This document shows, piece after piece, positions 25,472-34,101 of a DNA stretch of 64,000 nucleotides. Source of the stretch: Teredinibacter franksiae (GTDB lineage: Bacteria; Pseudomonadota; Gammaproteobacteria; Pseudomonadales; Cellvibrionaceae); NCBI RefSeq assembly GCF_014218805.1, contig NZ_JACJUV010000001.1, positions 2,678,501 to 2,742,500 on the forward strand, given 5' to 3'. The translations under genes and the position numbers were made by a program. A model generated the notes under the pieces. That model made no database searches and was not told the DNA's origin. It saw only the letters and a list, made by a program, of their open reading frames with translations. Positions within the stretch are counted from its first letter, which is position 1. Every line of letters begins with the position of its first letter.

Positions 25472-26113
25472 ATGAAAAAGTTTTTAGTGGTTGTGGCCTG
25501 TATTGGACTTGCTTATTTTGTTAAACCTGAATTATTTTCGGGTGTCACTCAACATTTTGGCTCCAGTTCGGGAGTGAATGAAGGCGAGGTTGTGTTATTC
25601 ACCTTTGATGACTGCGGGCGTTTTTGCGAAGACGGCATCGCGCTATTGGAACGCAAAGACATTGCGTTTCAACATTACAATGTAGCCAGCGAAGAGAACA
25701 GAAAAAAGTGGGAGAGCATGGGCGGTGGCAACCCCTTCCCAGTTGTGCATATTGGTTCTACCACTTTACATGGCTATGACCGTATGAAGTGGTTGCAAGC
25801 GCTGGCCGAACAGCACGGCGAGGACGTTTTTACTCGCAAACAGCGAGAGGCAATGGCATCACATTTTTATAGCGATGGTAGCGATAAGGTGGTGATGTAC
25901 GCAACCGAGTGGTGCCCTTACTGTAAGAAGGCGCGGAAATATTTTACCGATAATGCTATTACGTATACAGAAGTGGATGTTGAAAAGTCGGCGCAAGGGT
26001 TAGGTTATTACGAGGCGCTAGAGGGCACGGGCTACCCGCTTATTTATGTGGGAACGAAACGATTTTCTGGTTTTGGCGGCCGTATTCCACAAGATATTAA
26101 GAAAGCACTTTAA
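25472..26113 (+). CDS. Tandem glutaredoxin-like protein, membrane-anchored
   Basis: A 213-residue protein with an N-terminal hydrophobic segment (about residues 3-18) and two glutaredoxin folds. The first (about 35-115) has a CGRFC motif (Cys48, Cys52) with abnormal CX3C spacing and a NPFPVVHIG cis-Pro region. The second (about 130-213) has a classic CPYC (Cys148, Cys151) and TGYPLIYVGTKRFSGFGG. The pairing of a modified and a normal active site suggests an internal relay or one degenerate domain. It lies in a scar-like region but has intact reading frame and ribosome site (AAGGGAAGGG). Confidence 0.85.
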   Translation: MKKFLVVVACIGLAYFVKPELFSGVTQHFGSSSGVNEGEVVLFTFDDCGRFCEDGIALLERKDIAFQHYNVASEENRKKWESMGGGNPFPVVHIGSTTLHGYDRMKWLQALAEQHGEDVFTRKQREAMASHFYSDGSDKVVMYATEWCPYCKKARKYFTDNAITYTEVDVEKSAQGLGYYEALEGTGYPLIYVGTKRFSGFGGRIPQDIKKAL

Positions 26114-26158
26114 CGAACAGGTTTGGTATTTAGGATGTTTTTAATTAGGGCTCTGAAA

Positions 26159-26425
26159 ATGACAAAGCGCGCAGCACAAGCAAAATCCACGGCTGGTCTA
26201 TTGTTGGCTTGTATGGCCACATTATTGAGTATCGTTTGTGCTGTGAATGTGCAGGCACAGGAATCTGTCTGCGCGATTGTAAAGATCGAAATTCAGCAGG
26301 AATTAACCCTGGAGCGTCAGGCTTTCGATGCGCAGATGAAAATTAACAATGCGCTAGACGATATGCCCCTCGACAACGTGTAAGTTGTGGTAAATTTTGA
26401 AGATGAAGACGGCAACCCCGAATAA
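26159..26425 (+). pseudogene. Broken N-terminus of a secreted protein
   Basis: An intact signal peptide (MTKRAAQAKS, hydrophobic core, ending VNVQA) is followed by SVCAIVKIEIQQELTLERQAF and DNV, then an in-frame TAA (26381-26383). The same frame goes on as VVVNFEDEDGNP before being cut off where AATAATTGGGGACAGA begins. This N-terminus resembles those of very large RHS or Ig-like surface proteins as I recall them; the family is unverified. A nonsense change plus loss of the 3' part make it a relic. It sits just outside the IS3 element. Confidence 0.7.
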
Positions 26426-26502
26426 TTGGGGACAGACTGAACCTGCTACAGTTTAACGGACACTTTTAATCAGGGACAATAGAGCCCTTAGGAGTGTTTA
26501 TA

Positions 26503-26811
26503 ATGACAGCAAAACGTAGACCCTATAAAACTTATTCCAAAGAATTCAAACTTGAGGTGGTTCGCAGGATGGTGACGTCAGATCGGCCTGCCGCGGAGAT
26601 TGCCAGGGAGCTGGGCTTGCGCCGGAATCAGCTGTACAAGTGGAAGGATCAGCTTGGGACGACTGGTGATGTCGCATCATCTAAGCGTGGCAGGCCGAAG
26701 AAAGAAGCTCAAAGTGATGTCGCAAGACTTGAGGCAGAGCTTAGAAAGCTCAGAGAGGAGAACGAAATTTTAAAAAAGGCCGCCGTGTTCTTTGCGAAGG
26801 AGCTGGACTGA
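26503..26811 (+). CDS. IS3 transposase OrfA
   Basis: A 102-residue DNA-binding subunit. It has the IS3/IS911 helix-turn-helix (YSKEFKLEVVRRMV, then AAEIARELGLRRNQLYKWKDQ) followed by a leucine-zipper-like helix (LEAELRKLREENEILKKAAVFF). The ATG at 26503 is used; another in-frame ATG lies at 26494. Near its end, A AAA AAG at 26772-26778 lies in the correct phase for a -1 shift into orfB. Confidence 0.9.
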   Translation: MTAKRRPYKTYSKEFKLEVVRRMVTSDRPAAEIARELGLRRNQLYKWKDQLGTTGDVASSKRGRPKKEAQSDVARLEAELRKLREENEILKKAAVFFAKELD

Positions 26812-27674
26812 AGTTCGCATTTATTCGCGAGCACAGCAAAGAACACACGGTAGTTAGGCTCTGTGAAGTGTTAGAAGTATCCTCCAGCGGTTATTACGAT
26901 TGGCTGGATCGGCCAGAGAGTAAAACATCCCGGGAAAACAGACATCTTCTTGAGCGGATCAGAACCGCTCACGGTCGATCTAATCAGGTGTACGGCGCAC
27001 CGAAGATACACAAAGATCTGGTGGCTGAAGGTGAGACATGCAGTAAACCAAGAGTGGCTCGAATAATGCGTAAGGCTGGCATTCAATCCAAGCTTCGGCG
27101 TAAGTTTGTAGTGACGACGGATTCGAAGTCAACAACACAACCGGCACCTGACCTCTTGAAAAGAGAGTTTACCGCTCAAAGTCCCGATAGAGCTTGGGTA
27201 TCTGATACCAGCTTTATCTCGACACGCGAGGGTTGGCTTTATCTGGCTATCATGCTGGATTTGTACTCTAGGCAGGTTATTGGATGGTCGATGGCTGAGA
27301 AGAATAATACGGAGTTGGTTGAGGATGCCTTACAAATGGCACTCAAGCGGCGCGGGAAAGTGACAGATGTTATCGTTCATTCTGATCAAGGTAATACTTA
27401 CGCATCGAGCCGGTACCGAAGCCTCCTGGAAGAGCAAGGGCTTCGTTGTAGCATGAGCAGAAAAGGTGAGTGTTTAGACAACTCTGTAGCTGAAAGCTTT
27501 TTTGGAAGCCTTAAAAACGAGCTTGTTCACCATGAGGACTACAGAACAAGGTCAGAAGCTAGGCGTAGTATTTTCGAGTACATTGAGGTGTTTTACAATC
27601 GACGTCGCCGCCATGCAACTTTAGACTATTTTACGCCAGTGGAAATTGAGGAAAGATATGCCCCCAATTTTTAA
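26778..27674 (+). CDS. IS3 transposase OrfB (translated by -1 frameshift)
   Basis: The integrase-like catalytic part. Its frame is open back to 26778 with no stop, so it is most simply produced as an OrfAB fusion by slippage at 26772-26778; the first internal start-like codon is near 26868. HTH_21 region near the beginning (SSSGYYDWLDRP, VYGAPKIHKDL). The DDE residues are in WVSDTSFI, VHSDQGNTY and DNSVAESFFGSLKNE, all intact, with the ending YNRRRRHATLDYFTPVEIE. Complete and possibly active. Confidence 0.9.
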   Translation, partial: GRRVLCEGAGLKFAFIREHSKEHTVVRLCEVLEVSSSGYYDWLDRPESKTSRENRHLLERIRTAHGRSNQVYGAPKIHKDLVAEGETCSKPRVARIMRKAGIQSKLRRKFVVTTDSKSTTQPAPDLLKREFTAQSPDRAWVSDTSFISTREGWLYLAIMLDLYSRQVIGWSMAEKNNTELVEDALQMALKRRGKVTDVIVHSDQGNTYASSRYRSLLEEQGLRCSMSRKGECLDNSVAESFFGSLKNELVHHEDYRTRSEARRSIFEYIEVFYNRRRRHATLDYFTPVEIEERYAPNF

Positions 27675-27962
27675 GTCCGTTTTTTTGTAGCAACCTCAGA
27701 TTCAAATTAAATTATGAGTTACGGCCGTACCTGGAATAAAAATATCGAGTAGGGTGGCTAAGCCGAAAGCGCCTCCCACGCGGTGCCGGGTTTTAATTCG
27801 TTGCGGTGGTTGGGTGTTGGGGCGCTGGTGTGAAATAGGGTTTTGGTTTGTGCGGGAATGCATCCCGCTGTGAGGCCTCTGCGGCCAAGAGGCGCTTCTC
27901 GCAATAAAGGGTGGCGATATCGACGGTTATGTAGGCTTTTGAGGGCTTGCTCAAAAAGCACA

Positions 27963-27976
27963 GTACAAATTTGTAC
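27963..27976. promoter_or_regulatory. Perfect 14-base palindrome upstream of the LVIVD gene
   Basis: GTACAAATTTGTAC reads identically on both strands and lies 58 bases before the GTG start of the next gene. It could be a dimeric regulator site. The rest of the gap 27699-28034 holds no supported gene. Confidence 0.45.
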
Positions 27977-28034
27977 AAATGGCCTATTGGGGTTTAACGT
28001 AAAATAAAGCGATCTATTCAAAAAGGAATTTGTT

Positions 28035-29318
28035 GTGCCTTCATCAGTCTTCAATAAACGACATAAAACCTTCGCCGCCATCGTTTTATTGTCTAGCGCA
28101 TTAATTCTTAAGCCTGCGATAACCTCTAGCCCTCCGCCATGCGTGACGGAATATGAGCACACCTACATGGGGTGGGAAGAGTTTCGTGCCCCCATTGCGG
28201 GTACCGCCCCGGCTGAACTTCGAGCAATCGGCAATGTGGTGGTGTACCAAGATCTTCTAGTGGTGCCCGAGCCCAATAAGGGTGTTCACCTCATTGACAA
28301 TACAGACATCAGTGCTCCCCGCAAATCGAGCTTTATCCCTATAGTGGACGCTGGACAAATTGCGGTGGTAGATGATGTTTTGCTAGCCCGGAGCTATGTG
28401 GACCTAGTGGCAATCGATATCAGGAATGCAGAGCAGGCGATTGAAGTGGGTCGGGTACAAAATGTATTTCCCTATGACGATGCGCCTGGCGACAATGCGG
28501 AGGGTATTGTTGCTGCCGATCAAACCCAGGGGGTTGTGATTGATGTTACACGGCATTATTCCTGTTCTAGTGGTGGTAGCTATCATGACAGTACTTCTTA
28601 TGGTGGCTGTGGTGGAGGTAGCAGCGCGTCACCTGCTGCATTGCCAGACAGCAGTAGTTTCAACGTGGGTGTCGCTGGCTCAATGGCGACTATGCTACTA
28701 GTAGAGCAACACCTTTATGTTTTATCACAGGATAACGTTATTACCATTTCCGTTGCTGAGCCCCAAGCGCCTAGCTTGACTAATACCCTCAATGTTAGTT
28801 TGGAAATGGAAACGGTTTACTATCACGATAATGCGCTTTATATAGGTACACGCACCGGTGTACAAATCTTGGATTTAACCGACCCGGCTCACCCGCAGAA
28901 AGCAGGCCTTTTTCAACACCCGCGCCAGTGCGATCCGGTAGTGGTCAGTGGCACCGTCGCTTATTCCACGCTGCGTTCCGGTTCAGGCTGTGGTGGTGCG
29001 CAAAATCAGTTAGATGTTCTCGATGTAAGTAATATTCAAAACCCGACTTTAATTACCAGTGTCGAAATGAACGAACCCTATGGGCTTGCAGAAGAAGGCT
29101 CCAACCTTTTTGTTGCCGATGGCGGCGCCGGTTTGAAAATACTCGATGTTATCGACCCGGCGAACCCGGTGCTTACCCACACTTATGCTAATTTTCCTGC
29201 GAAAGACGTTATTCTCAATGCCGGTCATGGTGTATTACAGGGCTATGAGCATATAACTCAAATTGACTACACAGATTTGGATAATATTATCGAGATAAGT
29301 AGAATCACCGTCGACTAA
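28035..29318 (+). CDS. Secreted LVIVD-repeat protein
   Basis: A 427-residue exported protein with an N-terminal hydrophobic signal (about residues 12-28) and repeated beta-propeller blades of the LVIVD kind: VVYQDLLVVPEPNKGVHLIDN, GVQILDLTDPAHPQKAG, QLDVLDVSNIQNPTLI and GLKILDVIDPANPVL. A Ser/Gly/Cys-rich insertion (about 175-205, YSCSSGGSYHDS) interrupts the propeller. The start is GTG with AAAGGA upstream. Single gene; possibly a surface binding protein. Related in style to the beta-propeller lipoprotein at 2310-4436. Confidence 0.85.
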   Translation: MPSSVFNKRHKTFAAIVLLSSALILKPAITSSPPPCVTEYEHTYMGWEEFRAPIAGTAPAELRAIGNVVVYQDLLVVPEPNKGVHLIDNTDISAPRKSSFIPIVDAGQIAVVDDVLLARSYVDLVAIDIRNAEQAIEVGRVQNVFPYDDAPGDNAEGIVAADQTQGVVIDVTRHYSCSSGGSYHDSTSYGGCGGGSSASPAALPDSSSFNVGVAGSMATMLLVEQHLYVLSQDNVITISVAEPQAPSLTNTLNVSLEMETVYYHDNALYIGTRTGVQILDLTDPAHPQKAGLFQHPRQCDPVVVSGTVAYSTLRSGSGCGGAQNQLDVLDVSNIQNPTLITSVEMNEPYGLAEEGSNLFVADGGAGLKILDVIDPANPVLTHTYANFPAKDVILNAGHGVLQGYEHITQIDYTDLDNIIEISRITVD

Positions 29319-29338
29319 TTCTAAATGGCTTTAAGCGC

Positions 29339-30019
29339 ATGATATTTATTGTAGGGGGATTGGCCGTATTCCTTTTGGTATACGGCCCGCAATTCTGGGT
29401 GAAATTTGTTTTATGGAAGCACTCAAAAGATATCGGCGGTATGCCCGGTACCGGTGGCGAGTTAGCTAAGCATTTAGTCGAACGTTTTCAGCTAGAGGGT
29501 GTGACCGTAGAAGAAGGGTTGGAGGGCCAAGATCACTACAGCCCGGCCGACAAGCGCGTTTCCCTTAGTCCAAGTGTCTATGCTGGGCGTTCACTTACCG
29601 CCGTGGCCATTGCTGCTCACGAAGTGGGTCACGCCATTCAATTTGTTCGCGAAGAACCGGTTTCACAGTTGCGCAATAAATATATGGGTAAGGCCATAAA
29701 AATAAAAAAAGCCGGAACCGTTGTGCTTACCGTTCTACCCATTATCGCGATTATAATAAAAGTACCGCATTTGTTTGTGGTGGCCGCCATTGTGGGTGTT
29801 ATAACAATGCTAGTTTCAATGTTAATGTACGTAGCGGTATTGCCGGAAGAATACGATGCAAGCTTTAATAAGGCGCTGCCGATATTGGCCGAAGGCTATG
29901 TACCCGAAAAACACCTGCTCGCTGTTCGCCAAGTTTTGCGAGCTGCGGCTTATACCTATGTTGCCGGTGCCCTAGCCGATGTACTGCGTTTGTGGCGTTG
30001 GTTCAGGATAATACGCTGA
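29339..30019 (+). CDS. Membrane zinc metallopeptidase (YugP-like)
   Basis: A 226-residue membrane protease of the Zn_peptidase_2 (YugP) family. Residues 1-20 form the first helix. The zinc site HEVGHAIQ has His94, Glu95 and His98. Two more helices (about 125-160) follow, then the family segment LPEEYDASFNKALPIL and a terminal RAAAYTYVAGAL helix. Length is normal. Twenty bases after the LVIVD gene and forty before the CPBP protease, so these may be cotranscribed. Natural substrate unknown. Confidence 0.93.
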   Translation: MIFIVGGLAVFLLVYGPQFWVKFVLWKHSKDIGGMPGTGGELAKHLVERFQLEGVTVEEGLEGQDHYSPADKRVSLSPSVYAGRSLTAVAIAAHEVGHAIQFVREEPVSQLRNKYMGKAIKIKKAGTVVLTVLPIIAIIIKVPHLFVVAAIVGVITMLVSMLMYVAVLPEEYDASFNKALPILAEGYVPEKHLLAVRQVLRAAAYTYVAGALADVLRLWRWFRIIR

Positions 30020-30059
30020 AAGAGCCGGGGGGTAACAAAGCTAATGAAAGGATTCATTA

Positions 30060-30797
30060 ATGAATAAGGTTAAACGGACGTTGTTTTTATTCTTAGTGTT
30101 ATTCATTATTTCGCCACCGATAATTTTTGGCTTTGTAGTGCAATACCAAGGTAATGTTACGCCCATTGCGGTGGTTTTAGCGGGTCTCATTTTGGTGACA
30201 CATTACGTTTTTGTTACGGGTATTAGTTTGCGCTATGGCGCAACTGAATGTGTATATTTTTTTGGCTCTTGCACATGCGTATTTTTGTTTTTCGCCTGCC
30301 TACCGGTTTTATTGTATCTAACTAATAGCGCGATGTTCAGCCTAAAGTTTAATCTCAACTTTACGGGCATTGTACTACTCAAAATAATAATTTTAGCGCT
30401 TTGGGAAGAGTTTATTTTCCGCGTATTATTTTTCAAACTATGTGAAAATTGGATTCCCGTTTCTGCTGTAATAATTCTAAGCGCTGTATTCTTCGGCCTT
30501 ATTCATTGGGGCCAGCATTGGTTGGATATTCTAACCACTATGGTTTTCGGCGGCATATTATTGGGCGTTCTTTATCATAAAACCCGTAGTTTAGCCGTGG
30601 TTTGGGGGTTTCACGTGGGTATTAATGTGTATTTCTTTACCGTGAATAAAGGCTTTACCTTGATAAATGTAGACGCCATTACCTGGCTTCAGCCCGAGCA
30701 TATTGCCAATAGTGTTATTGCCGTACCGGGAATAGTTGTGCTATTGGTGTTATGGCGATTTCAGCGCAATGTCGAAAAGCTTCATTTCGCTAGCTAA
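30060..30797 (+). CDS. CPBP family intramembrane protease
   Basis: A 245-residue polytopic membrane protein of the CPBP/ABI (Rce1-like) glutamic protease family. The three conserved motifs are all present: EEFIFR (Glu116, Glu117), FFGLIHWGQHW (His) and WGFHVGINVYF (His, Asn). About seven hydrophobic helices. In bacteria such proteins process peptides or are linked to bacteriocin immunity; nothing here indicates which. It follows the zinc peptidase by 40 bases. Confidence 0.9.
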   Translation: MNKVKRTLFLFLVLFIISPPIIFGFVVQYQGNVTPIAVVLAGLILVTHYVFVTGISLRYGATECVYFFGSCTCVFLFFACLPVLLYLTNSAMFSLKFNLNFTGIVLLKIIILALWEEFIFRVLFFKLCENWIPVSAVIILSAVFFGLIHWGQHWLDILTTMVFGGILLGVLYHKTRSLAVVWGFHVGINVYFFTVNKGFTLINVDAITWLQPEHIANSVIAVPGIVVLLVLWRFQRNVEKLHFAS

Positions 30798-31010
30798 AAT
30801 GTGAGCTACTCAAATTTTTCTTCGGCTTTATTCATTAATTGGATAAACCAATCGTATGAGCGTTGCGATCGGTTCAGCCGCTGAAAGTGTGGCACTTGCT
30901 GGTGGTTGAATCCTTTGTGCAGAGCAGAATAGATTACAGCACAGACGAAAATGGCGTAACCCCAATGCCGACAGCAATAAGAACGGCTATTGGTGAACGG
31001 TAGATACTAC

Positions 31011-31087
31011 TAATAGGTGCAACTACTGATAGGTGCAACTACTGATAGGTGCAACTACTAATAGGTGCAACTACTAATAGGTGCAAC
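31011..31087 (+). repeat. 16-base tandem repeat, about 4.8 copies
   Basis: Unit TAATAGGTGCAACTAC at 31011, 31027, 31043, 31059 and a partial fifth copy ending at 31087. Copies two and three have TGATAGG instead of TAATAGG. It lies in the 483-base gap 30798-31280, where no intact gene was seen. Confidence 0.9.
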
Positions 31088-31280
31088 GTGGAGGCCGCAG
31101 CGGTACGCTCTTCATTTTTCTTGGTTTTCTCCCGGCCGCCGCCCAAAAATCACCACACATGTTGTGCTAGATCAGCGTCTTGCAGCCTGCTGTAGCTAAA
31201 ATTTAGGCATTAAGCCGTGCGGCTAACCTAACACCCGCATAGGGTAGAATAAAGTAAGCTTTTTGCAGAGTACGCTAAAC

Positions 31281-32234
31281 ATGAAACGCCAATTGATACC
31301 AATTCTTCTTCTCTTAATGAGTATGCTTTATTCAGTAGCGACCTATTCTGGAGAAGGGCAAGTTATCCCCTTAACCGGCGTTGAATTACCCATCTGGCCC
31401 GGAGTTGCACCGGGTTCGGCAGGGACGACCGTTAAGCCAGCGGTTGTAGAGCGAAGCAAAAAACCTGCACATCCAGACCGGGCCGTCATTCACACTATTC
31501 AGCCAATTTTGAAAGTGTTCCGCCCAGAAAAGCCTAATGGAGCGGCTGTAGTAATTGCCCCAGGCGGTGGTTACCGACGTGTGGTTGTAGACAAAGAAGG
31601 GCCGGATACATCCGCCTGGCTGAATAGCTTGGGTGTAACGGCTTTTGTTTTATATTATCGAATGCCGGAAGACGATCATTTGAATGCCGAAGATGTACCT
31701 CTCCAAGATGCACAGCGCGCAATTCGCTATGTTCGAGCCAATGCGGCTCAGTGGGGTATTGATGTTAACCGCGTGGGTTACGCCGGTTACTCCGCAGGAG
31801 GGCATTTGGGCGCGTCACTAGCTGCTTTTTACAACAAGCAAATCTACACGCCCGTCGATAAGCTTGATGAGATTAGCGCCAAACCTAATTTTGTTATACT
31901 GGGCTACCCAGCGGCGGGGCTTTTGGGTGACGCAAGGGCAACCGATATCGACCAGTTGAAGGGGCGAGACAAGCTATTCTGGAAATATCGAATTGAAGCG
32001 CCCATTAGCGCCGTGCCTCCGCCCACGTTTATTTTTCATGCTGAAGATGACCCAGCGGTAAACCCGCAGCACGCGCAGCGAATTGCCACGGCCTTAAGAG
32101 GTGCAGGAGGTTCGGCGGCGTTACACATTTTTAGAACCGGTGGTCACGGGTTTGGTATTCGCGATGCTAAAGGCCCTGTTGCCCACTGGCCGAAACTATG
32201 TGAATACTGGTTGCGTAGTTTAGGTATTTTATAG
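31281..32234 (+). CDS. Secreted alpha/beta hydrolase (esterase)
   Basis: A 317-residue exported esterase of the BD-FAE/acetyl-esterase type. A signal peptide covers residues 1-23 (ending ATYSG). The oxyanion region is IAPGGGYRRVV, the nucleophile elbow GYSAGGHLGASLA (Ser near residue 169), the acid in HAEDDPAVNP and the catalytic His in GGHGFGIRD. I start at the ATG at 31281, since the six codons of the upstream TTG frame have no support. Family members often deacetylate hemicellulose or pectin, which suits the carbohydrate island 9 kb on. Confidence 0.9.
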   Translation: MKRQLIPILLLLMSMLYSVATYSGEGQVIPLTGVELPIWPGVAPGSAGTTVKPAVVERSKKPAHPDRAVIHTIQPILKVFRPEKPNGAAVVIAPGGGYRRVVVDKEGPDTSAWLNSLGVTAFVLYYRMPEDDHLNAEDVPLQDAQRAIRYVRANAAQWGIDVNRVGYAGYSAGGHLGASLAAFYNKQIYTPVDKLDEISAKPNFVILGYPAAGLLGDARATDIDQLKGRDKLFWKYRIEAPISAVPPPTFIFHAEDDPAVNPQHAQRIATALRGAGGSAALHIFRTGGHGFGIRDAKGPVAHWPKLCEYWLRSLGIL

Positions 32235-32296
32235 GCTTCGCCAATTTATCAATATTTAGAGTATATTATTCCAAATTTAATTAAAGGTAGGGAAAA

Positions 32297-33172
32297 GTGT
32301 CTTACAGGGTAATAAGTTTAATAGCGTTAATGGGTGTTCTTTTTGGCTGTGGAGGTGAGTCCAGCAAAAATTCTGAATACGAAATAATAGAATTAGAGTT
32401 AGTCGATGATTGTGTAAATGCTAGCCCGAATTACCCACAGGCCTTGAATAAGGCAAGTATGGATTATGGCGACGGCTCTGATGGCGAACTGTACCTGGCC
32501 CACGGTGATATATTTGAGTTAGAAGAAAAAATTTATAATTTTGTCAACATCAATTTGGACCAAGGGTCACTGATGACCATATCCGATGAAATATTTGAGG
32601 GTGACGGAAGCATTCAAATAAATTCGTTGGGTGTTTGCAATTTACTTGGCGAAATTGATAATTCGGACTATAGAGGTTCTTTGACTATAAATTGCTACGG
32701 AGACTTTTTTTGGGCAAGTACGTACCGTGGTCCACCTGGAAGCTCTACGGTGATAGATGGCTCTGGCCCACAAGTGTATGTCTCGCCTAGCTCACAAGAT
32801 CGATTAGATAATACAATGTCATCGGGTTTATCCAGCGTAGAAATTTTTATTGCTCAGGCGGCTTCTACAGGCACTATAGTGGGTTCATCCGATACGATAG
32901 TGGGGAAGGCGCTATCGCACGGTGAAGGTGACGGAATCACTTCAATCAATGAGGGTGTAGCAACGATTACGCAGGGAAACATTTTTGAATTTTCAACAAT
33001 ATCGACGCCTTTCGTTACTACTGCAGACGGAGAGCATACGCTAGAGATAGAGTTTAACGATCTCACTGAAACAGCAACAATATCGATACCCAGTAACACT
33101 GTAACAGAAGAATATACGTTCGAGTTGGAAGATAGCATTACTCGCCTAAACTGTGAAAAAATTAGTCATTAA
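32297..33172 (+). CDS. Hypothetical lipoprotein
   Basis: A 291-residue lipoprotein: the signal (residues 1-17) ends in lipobox LFGC. GTG start with AGGTAGGGA upstream. The mature part is acidic and beta-rich, with cysteines that could pair, and repeated Thr/Ile/Ser-rich strand motifs (TLEIEFNDLTETATISIP) toward the C-terminus. No family recognised and no operon partner; an outer-membrane-attached protein is likely. Confidence 0.8.
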   Translation: MSYRVISLIALMGVLFGCGGESSKNSEYEIIELELVDDCVNASPNYPQALNKASMDYGDGSDGELYLAHGDIFELEEKIYNFVNINLDQGSLMTISDEIFEGDGSIQINSLGVCNLLGEIDNSDYRGSLTINCYGDFFWASTYRGPPGSSTVIDGSGPQVYVSPSSQDRLDNTMSSGLSSVEIFIAQAASTGTIVGSSDTIVGKALSHGEGDGITSINEGVATITQGNIFEFSTISTPFVTTADGEHTLEIEFNDLTETATISIPSNTVTEEYTFELEDSITRLNCEKISH

Positions 33173-33228
33173 CGGCATCAGAACGTTGTGAAGGAAATAG
33201 CTGAAAGGAATAGAAGTTTCATAAGACT

Positions 33229-33257
33229 AAATTGACCCGAACCGTTCGGGCCAATTT
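33229..33257. terminator. Bidirectional terminator-like hairpin
   Basis: AAATTG-A-CCCGAA pairs with TTCGGG-C-CAATTT around a very small loop. It lies between the convergent lipoprotein and DUF2145 genes and has A/T on both flanks. Confidence 0.65.
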
Positions 33258-33269
33258 CAGTCGTTTAAT

Positions 33270-34100
33270 TTAAAGCAGCGGTGTAACGTTATCTGCTCCT
33301 TCAAAGGTAACCGCTAGCGTACTTAACGCATTTTCATTTAAGTAACCAGCTATGGACGTAAAGGTTGCGGTTGCAATGGTGTCGGTATGGTCCCGTATAC
33401 TGATATCAGCTTTAACTACGCCGCCCAGTGCAATTTTCATGGGGTTTTCTTTAACCTCGGTTGGGGTGAAATGTGCTTTGGCGTTGGCCTTCAACCGTTG
33501 CGTATCGGTGGTGTCGTAGATGGCGGCATTAAGAATATCTAATGTATATTCGGTACAGTTTTGTAAAACGGCATTGAACGGGTTTGAGATAGCCGAATAC
33601 TTGGGGTTGTGTAATTGCTCATCTTTATCGGACATGACCAACGCAATCAACTTTTGTTGTAATGCTGGTGTGGGAATGAGCACGCCCGCTTTTAGGCTTT
33701 TAGCCGACCAGAAGAAATCTACGGGGTAATCCACGACTAGCTCACTTCTATCCACTTTATCGGCTTGCTGATAAAGGTTGTGAATGGCATAGCCTTTTGC
33801 AGTTTTACCGTTCTCAAGGGTAATGGTGGAATAAATCGCAATAGCCGTATGGGTAAACTGAATTCCCTCGGGCAGCTCATCTTCGGGCCTGCCCTGGCGA
33901 GCAATAATAAAAGCGCGGGCACCTTTAGAGGCAGCGAAACGTTCCACCTGTTTAGCGAAGGTGGAAATTTGCTCTGGTTCAAAAATGGCATCTTCCGGCG
34001 CCGCACTACCCGCCCAAAGGCGGGCGGGCAGCACCAGCGTCAGCAGTGTGAGTAATACATAGGTAAATGTTAGGCTGGTGACTGGTGCTGGGGTTCTCAT
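33270..34100 (-). CDS. DUF2145 family secreted protein
   Basis: A 276-residue exported protein of the DUF2145 family. The signal peptide ends near residue 31 (ARLWA). Signature segments are ARAFIIARQGRPEDELPEGI, FTHTAIAIYS, KGYAIHNLYQ, VVDYPVDFFW and LHNPKYSAISNPFN, then QNCTEYTLDIL. The Cys/His arrangement is NlpC/P60-like (His in FTHTA, Cys in QNCTE), so a peptidase-type fold is possible. The ATG at 34100 has AGGAG close upstream; the ATG at 34127 does not. The preceding gene stops one base before it. Confidence 0.88.
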   Translation of the reverse strand: MRTPAPVTSLTFTYVLLTLLTLVLPARLWAGSAAPEDAIFEPEQISTFAKQVERFAASKGARAFIIARQGRPEDELPEGIQFTHTAIAIYSTITLENGKTAKGYAIHNLYQQADKVDRSELVVDYPVDFFWSAKSLKAGVLIPTPALQQKLIALVMSDKDEQLHNPKYSAISNPFNAVLQNCTEYTLDILNAAIYDTTDTQRLKANAKAHFTPTEVKENPMKIALGGVVKADISIRDHTDTIATATFTSIAGYLNENALSTLAVTFEGADNVTPLL

Positions 34101-34101
34101 A

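Larger units (their letters stand above)
26438..27698 (+). mobile_element. IS3-family insertion sequence
   Basis: A complete-looking 1,261-base element. Imperfect inverted ends begin TGAacc TGCTACA and, read from the other end, TGAggt TGCTACA, both followed by AACGGAC (26438-26461 and 27675-27698). It encodes orfA and orfB with a canonical frameshift heptamer. No clear 3-5 base target duplication was found (AGAC left, GATT right), so flanking sequence may have rearranged since insertion. Confidence 0.88.

Noticed and set aside
27758..28162. Minus-strand frame of 134 codons
   Set aside because: It overlaps the start of the well-supported LVIVD gene and has no start site; part of it resembles common intergenic junk sequence.
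31011..31087. Possible CRISPR array
   Set aside because: The 16-base units abut without spacers and no cas gene is near; it is a simple tandem repeat.
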